A DNA stretch of 7,767 nt from Pseudomonadota bacterium (GTDB lineage Bacteria; Myxococcota; Myxococcia; Myxococcales; Anaeromyxobacteraceae). Within the stretch, counting starts at the first letter, position 1, and each line of letters starts with the position of its first letter. The notes below the pieces were generated by a model. It was not told the origin of the DNA, did no database searches, and saw only the letters and a program-made list of their open reading frames with translations. The stretch covers positions 1 to 7,767 of the forward strand of contig JAEZXM010000324.1 in NCBI GenBank assembly GCA_023419875.1, read 5' to 3'. A program made the translations under genes and the position numbers. Shown piece by piece: positions 6,252 through 7,767 of the stretch.

Positions 6252-6869
6252 TCACTCCCCCTGCTGCTGCAGAAGGTGCCGGACCAGCACCGCGATCCGC
6301 TCGGGGTCGGGCATGACCAGGATGAGCCCCTCGAGCCCGAGGCCCTGCTCGGGCTCGCAGGTGAACCGGGTCGCGAGCGCCACCGAGCCTGCGTGAGCCA
6401 CGAGCCGCTCGACGCACAGCTTCCCGCTCCCGCGCACGAGCGAGGGGACCGAGAGGAGGAGCTTCTCCTTCACGAGCGCGGCGACCGCCGAGACGAAGGC
6501 GCTCCCGACGATGTTCCCGGACTCGAGGAGCGCGCTCTCCGCCATGCCGCTCCAGCTCCCCGGCCCGCAGCCCACCGGGAACCCCAGCATCGCCGCCAGC
6601 GCCTCCGCGTCGCGCTCCGGCAGCGCGAGCAGGAGGTCGCCGGTGAGCTTCCCCTCGAGCTTCACCCCGACCGCGAGGATGTCCGTGCCGAGCGCGCCGA
6701 GGAAGGCGGCGATGGCCCCGGTCTCGGCGCCGACCCAGGCCTCCGGGACGTCCATCTCCATCCGCCGGTTGGCGAGCTTCCCGAGCGCGGTGATCGCCTG
6801 GCCGCAGCCGATCGAGGCGAGCTCCTGGAGCGCGTCCACCTCGCGCGGGCTGAAGGTGGCGTGGCTCAC
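6252..6869 (-). CDS. cheC: CheC-family CheY-P phosphatase with one degenerate active site
   Basis: CheC (205 residues, cytoplasmic) dephosphorylates CheY-P in chemotaxis-type pathways, and in some species also binds the deamidase CheD. The pseudo-symmetric fold carries two copies of the motif [D/S]-x3-E-x2-N-x22-P. The second copy is complete: S112, E116, N119, P142 (SALLESGN, then SVP). The first has D12, E16 and P42 in exact register, but position 19, normally Asn, is Ser (DALQELASIG), and the usual GAGNA is GCGQA. Only the second site is expected to be fully active. The GTG at 6869 is chosen because family members begin only a few residues before this first helix and a G-rich run lies just upstream; an in-frame GTG at 6929 would add 20 residues with no family resemblance. 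It lies 88 bp after cheA and 52 bp before larB. No cheD or cheY is visible. Confidence 0.9.
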   Translation of the reverse strand: MSHATFSPREVDALQELASIGCGQAITALGKLANRRMEMDVPEAWVGAETGAIAAFLGALGTDILAVGVKLEGKLTGDLLLALPERDAEALAAMLGFPVGCGPGSWSGMAESALLESGNIVGSAFVSAVAALVKEKLLLSVPSLVRGSGKLCVERLVAHAGSVALATRFTCEPEQGLGLEGLILVMPDPERIAVLVRHLLQQQGE

Positions 6870-6957
6870 TGCGCCCCCCCGCCCCGTGCCGGCTGACGCT
6901 CGAAGAGCTCGAGGCGAGCGGAGCTGCACTCCCGCTCATGCTGAGCCTGTCGAAGCA
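6870..6957. other. 88-bp cheA-cheC intergenic region
   Basis: Besides the dispersed repeat at its right end, this stretch has only small dyads: CTCGA/TCGAG arms at 6899-6903 and 6909-6913, and AGCTC/GAGCT arms at 6906-6910 and 6921-6925. There is also a G-rich run (minus strand) just before the cheC GTG that may act as its ribosome binding site. No convincing promoter or terminator is seen. cheC is probably read through from cheA. Confidence 0.4.
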
Positions 6958-6960
6958 TCA
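6932..6960. repeat. Fragment of a widespread dispersed palindromic repeat
   Basis: The + strand has ATGCT at 6938-6942 and AGCAT at 6954-6958 as inverted arms around GAGCCTGTCGA. This core, with CCGCTC flanking it, closely resembles from memory an intergenic repeat found in many high-GC bacterial genomes (consensus near CATGCTGAGCTTGTCGAAGC). Read on the + strand it yields the MLSLSKH peptide often seen in spurious ORFs. It overlaps the cheA stop codon by three bases. Confidence 0.65.
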
Positions 6961-7767
6961 CGCGACCCCCAGCCGCTGCACGTCGAGGATGAAGACCGGC
7001 CGGCCGTTGCCGAGCACCGTGACCGCGGAGATCCCGGGCACCTTCTCGAGCGGCTGGCCGAGCGGCTTCAGCACCGCCTCCTGCTGTCCGATGAGCGTGT
7101 CCACCGCGAGCCCCACCCGCGCGCCCTCGCCCGCCTCGGCGATCACCACCGCGCGATCGTCGCGCCCCGGCGCCTCGGGGAGGCCGAGCACGCGCGAGAG
7201 GTCGTGGACCGGCACCATCGCGCCATCGTACGGCAGGACGGGTGCGCCCTGGGTGCGGTCCAGGGAGGAGAGCGCCACCTGGGCCGCGCCGTGAACCTTG
7301 CCGATGGGGAGGCCGAGAACCTCCTCGCCCACCCGCACGAGGAGCACCGGCTGGACGGCGACGGTGAGCGGGAGCCGCAGCGTGAACCGCGCGCCCTGAC
7401 CGGCGGCGCTCTCGATCTCGAGCGTCCCGCCCACGGACTCCACGGTCCGCTTGACCGCGTCGAGCCCGACGCCGCGCCCCGAGACGTCGGTCACGGCCTC
7501 CGCGGTGGAGAGCCCGGGGAGGCAGGCGAGGAGGAGGGCCTCGCGGTCGGAGAGGACGGCCGAGGTCTCCTCGGTGAGCGCCCCGCGGGAGATCGCCGCC
7601 GCCTTGAGCTTCGCGGGATCGAGCCCGCGCCCGTCGTCCGCCACCTCGAGGATCACCCGGTCGCGCTCGCGGCGCGCCTGGATCGTGACCCGGCCCGCGG
7701 CCGGCTTGCCCGCGAGGAGGCGCAGGTGGGGCGGCTCGATCCCGTGGTCGATGGCGTTGCGGATGAG
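6958..7767 (-). CDS. cheA: CheA chemotaxis histidine kinase, C-terminal part (5' end outside window)
   Basis: CheA is the cytoplasmic kinase of chemoreceptor arrays that phosphorylates CheY and CheB. The 269 visible residues start inside the ATP-binding domain: the frame is open to the window edge and begins with the N-box LIRNAIDHGIE (residues 1-11), so the GTG at 7656 is not the start. Next come G1 DDGRGLD, the CheA-specific CLPGLSTAEAVTDVSGRG stretch and G2 GRGVGLDAVK, ending with LPLTVAV. The remaining ~135 residues are the CheW-like regulatory domain (VLLVRVGEEVLGLPIGKV, VPVHDLSRVLGL, RAVVIAEAG, LAVDTLIGQQEAVLKPL) and end normally at RLGVA. The P1, P2 and most of the P3/P4 domains are off the window. 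The TGA stop touches a dispersed repeat. With cheC following on the same strand, it belongs to a chemotaxis-like cluster whose output (motility or another function) cannot be told here. Confidence 0.95.
   Translation of the reverse strand, partial: LIRNAIDHGIEPPHLRLLAGKPAAGRVTIQARRERDRVILEVADDGRGLDPAKLKAAAISRGALTEETSAVLSDREALLLACLPGLSTAEAVTDVSGRGVGLDAVKRTVESVGGTLEIESAAGQGARFTLRLPLTVAVQPVLLVRVGEEVLGLPIGKVHGAAQVALSSLDRTQGAPVLPYDGAMVPVHDLSRVLGLPEAPGRDDRAVVIAEAGEGARVGLAVDTLIGQQEAVLKPLGQPLEKVPGISAVTVLGNGRPVFILDVQRLGVA

Noticed and set aside
6160..6939. Minus-strand frame starting at the ATG at 6939, overlapping cheC
   Set aside because: Its ATG lies within the dispersed repeat and the product is a frame-shifted shadow of cheC without any domain.
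6938..7294. Small + strand ORF beginning MLSLSKH, antisense to cheA
   Set aside because: The start comes from the dispersed repeat, a familiar source of spurious ORFs, and the rest is antisense to a clear CheA CheW-like domain.

Overview
The window is about 7.8 kb of very GC-rich DNA with strong G/C third-position bias and tightly packed genes. The composition, the CheA/CheC pair, the Lar genes and a GH9 endoglucanase-type enzyme suggest a high-GC Myxococcota-like bacterium such as Anaeromyxobacter. This assignment is inference from style and content; no rRNA or other marker is present.

The left part (1-3484) runs on the + strand. It opens with the 3' end of a gene cut by the window edge, whose product resembles the C-terminal domains of GH42-like glycoside hydrolases. 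After a 152-bp gap holding a perfect 15-bp dyad, a possible promoter and a ribosome binding site comes a complete secreted glycoside hydrolase family 9 protein of 757 residues: signal peptide, N-terminal beta-sandwich module, Ig-like CelD_N domain and GH9 catalytic domain. The two genes suggest a plant or other beta-glucan polysaccharide degradation locus. A GC-rich hairpin at 3500-3531 separates this block from the convergent minus-strand genes.

The right part (3538-7767) is entirely on the minus strand. In transcription order it holds cheA (3' part only, cut by the right edge), cheC, larB, larC and a small soluble histidine kinase. larB and larC make two of the three enzymes for the nickel-pincer nucleotide cofactor of lactate racemase-like enzymes; larE and larA are not in view. 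larB and larC are 5 bp apart, and the kinase start overlaps the larC stop as ATGA, so larB-larC-kinase looks like one translationally linked unit. cheA and cheC are separated by 88 bp that includes a fragment of a widely dispersed palindromic repeat touching the cheA stop codon.

The points most worth attention are the kinase locked to nickel-cofactor genes, the loss of the usual His-x-Arg substrate-binding signature in the GH9 enzyme, a CheC whose first phosphatase site has lost its Asn while the second is intact, and a larB start that looks leaderless. I found no RNA genes, CRISPR arrays, insertion sequences or complete mobile elements.
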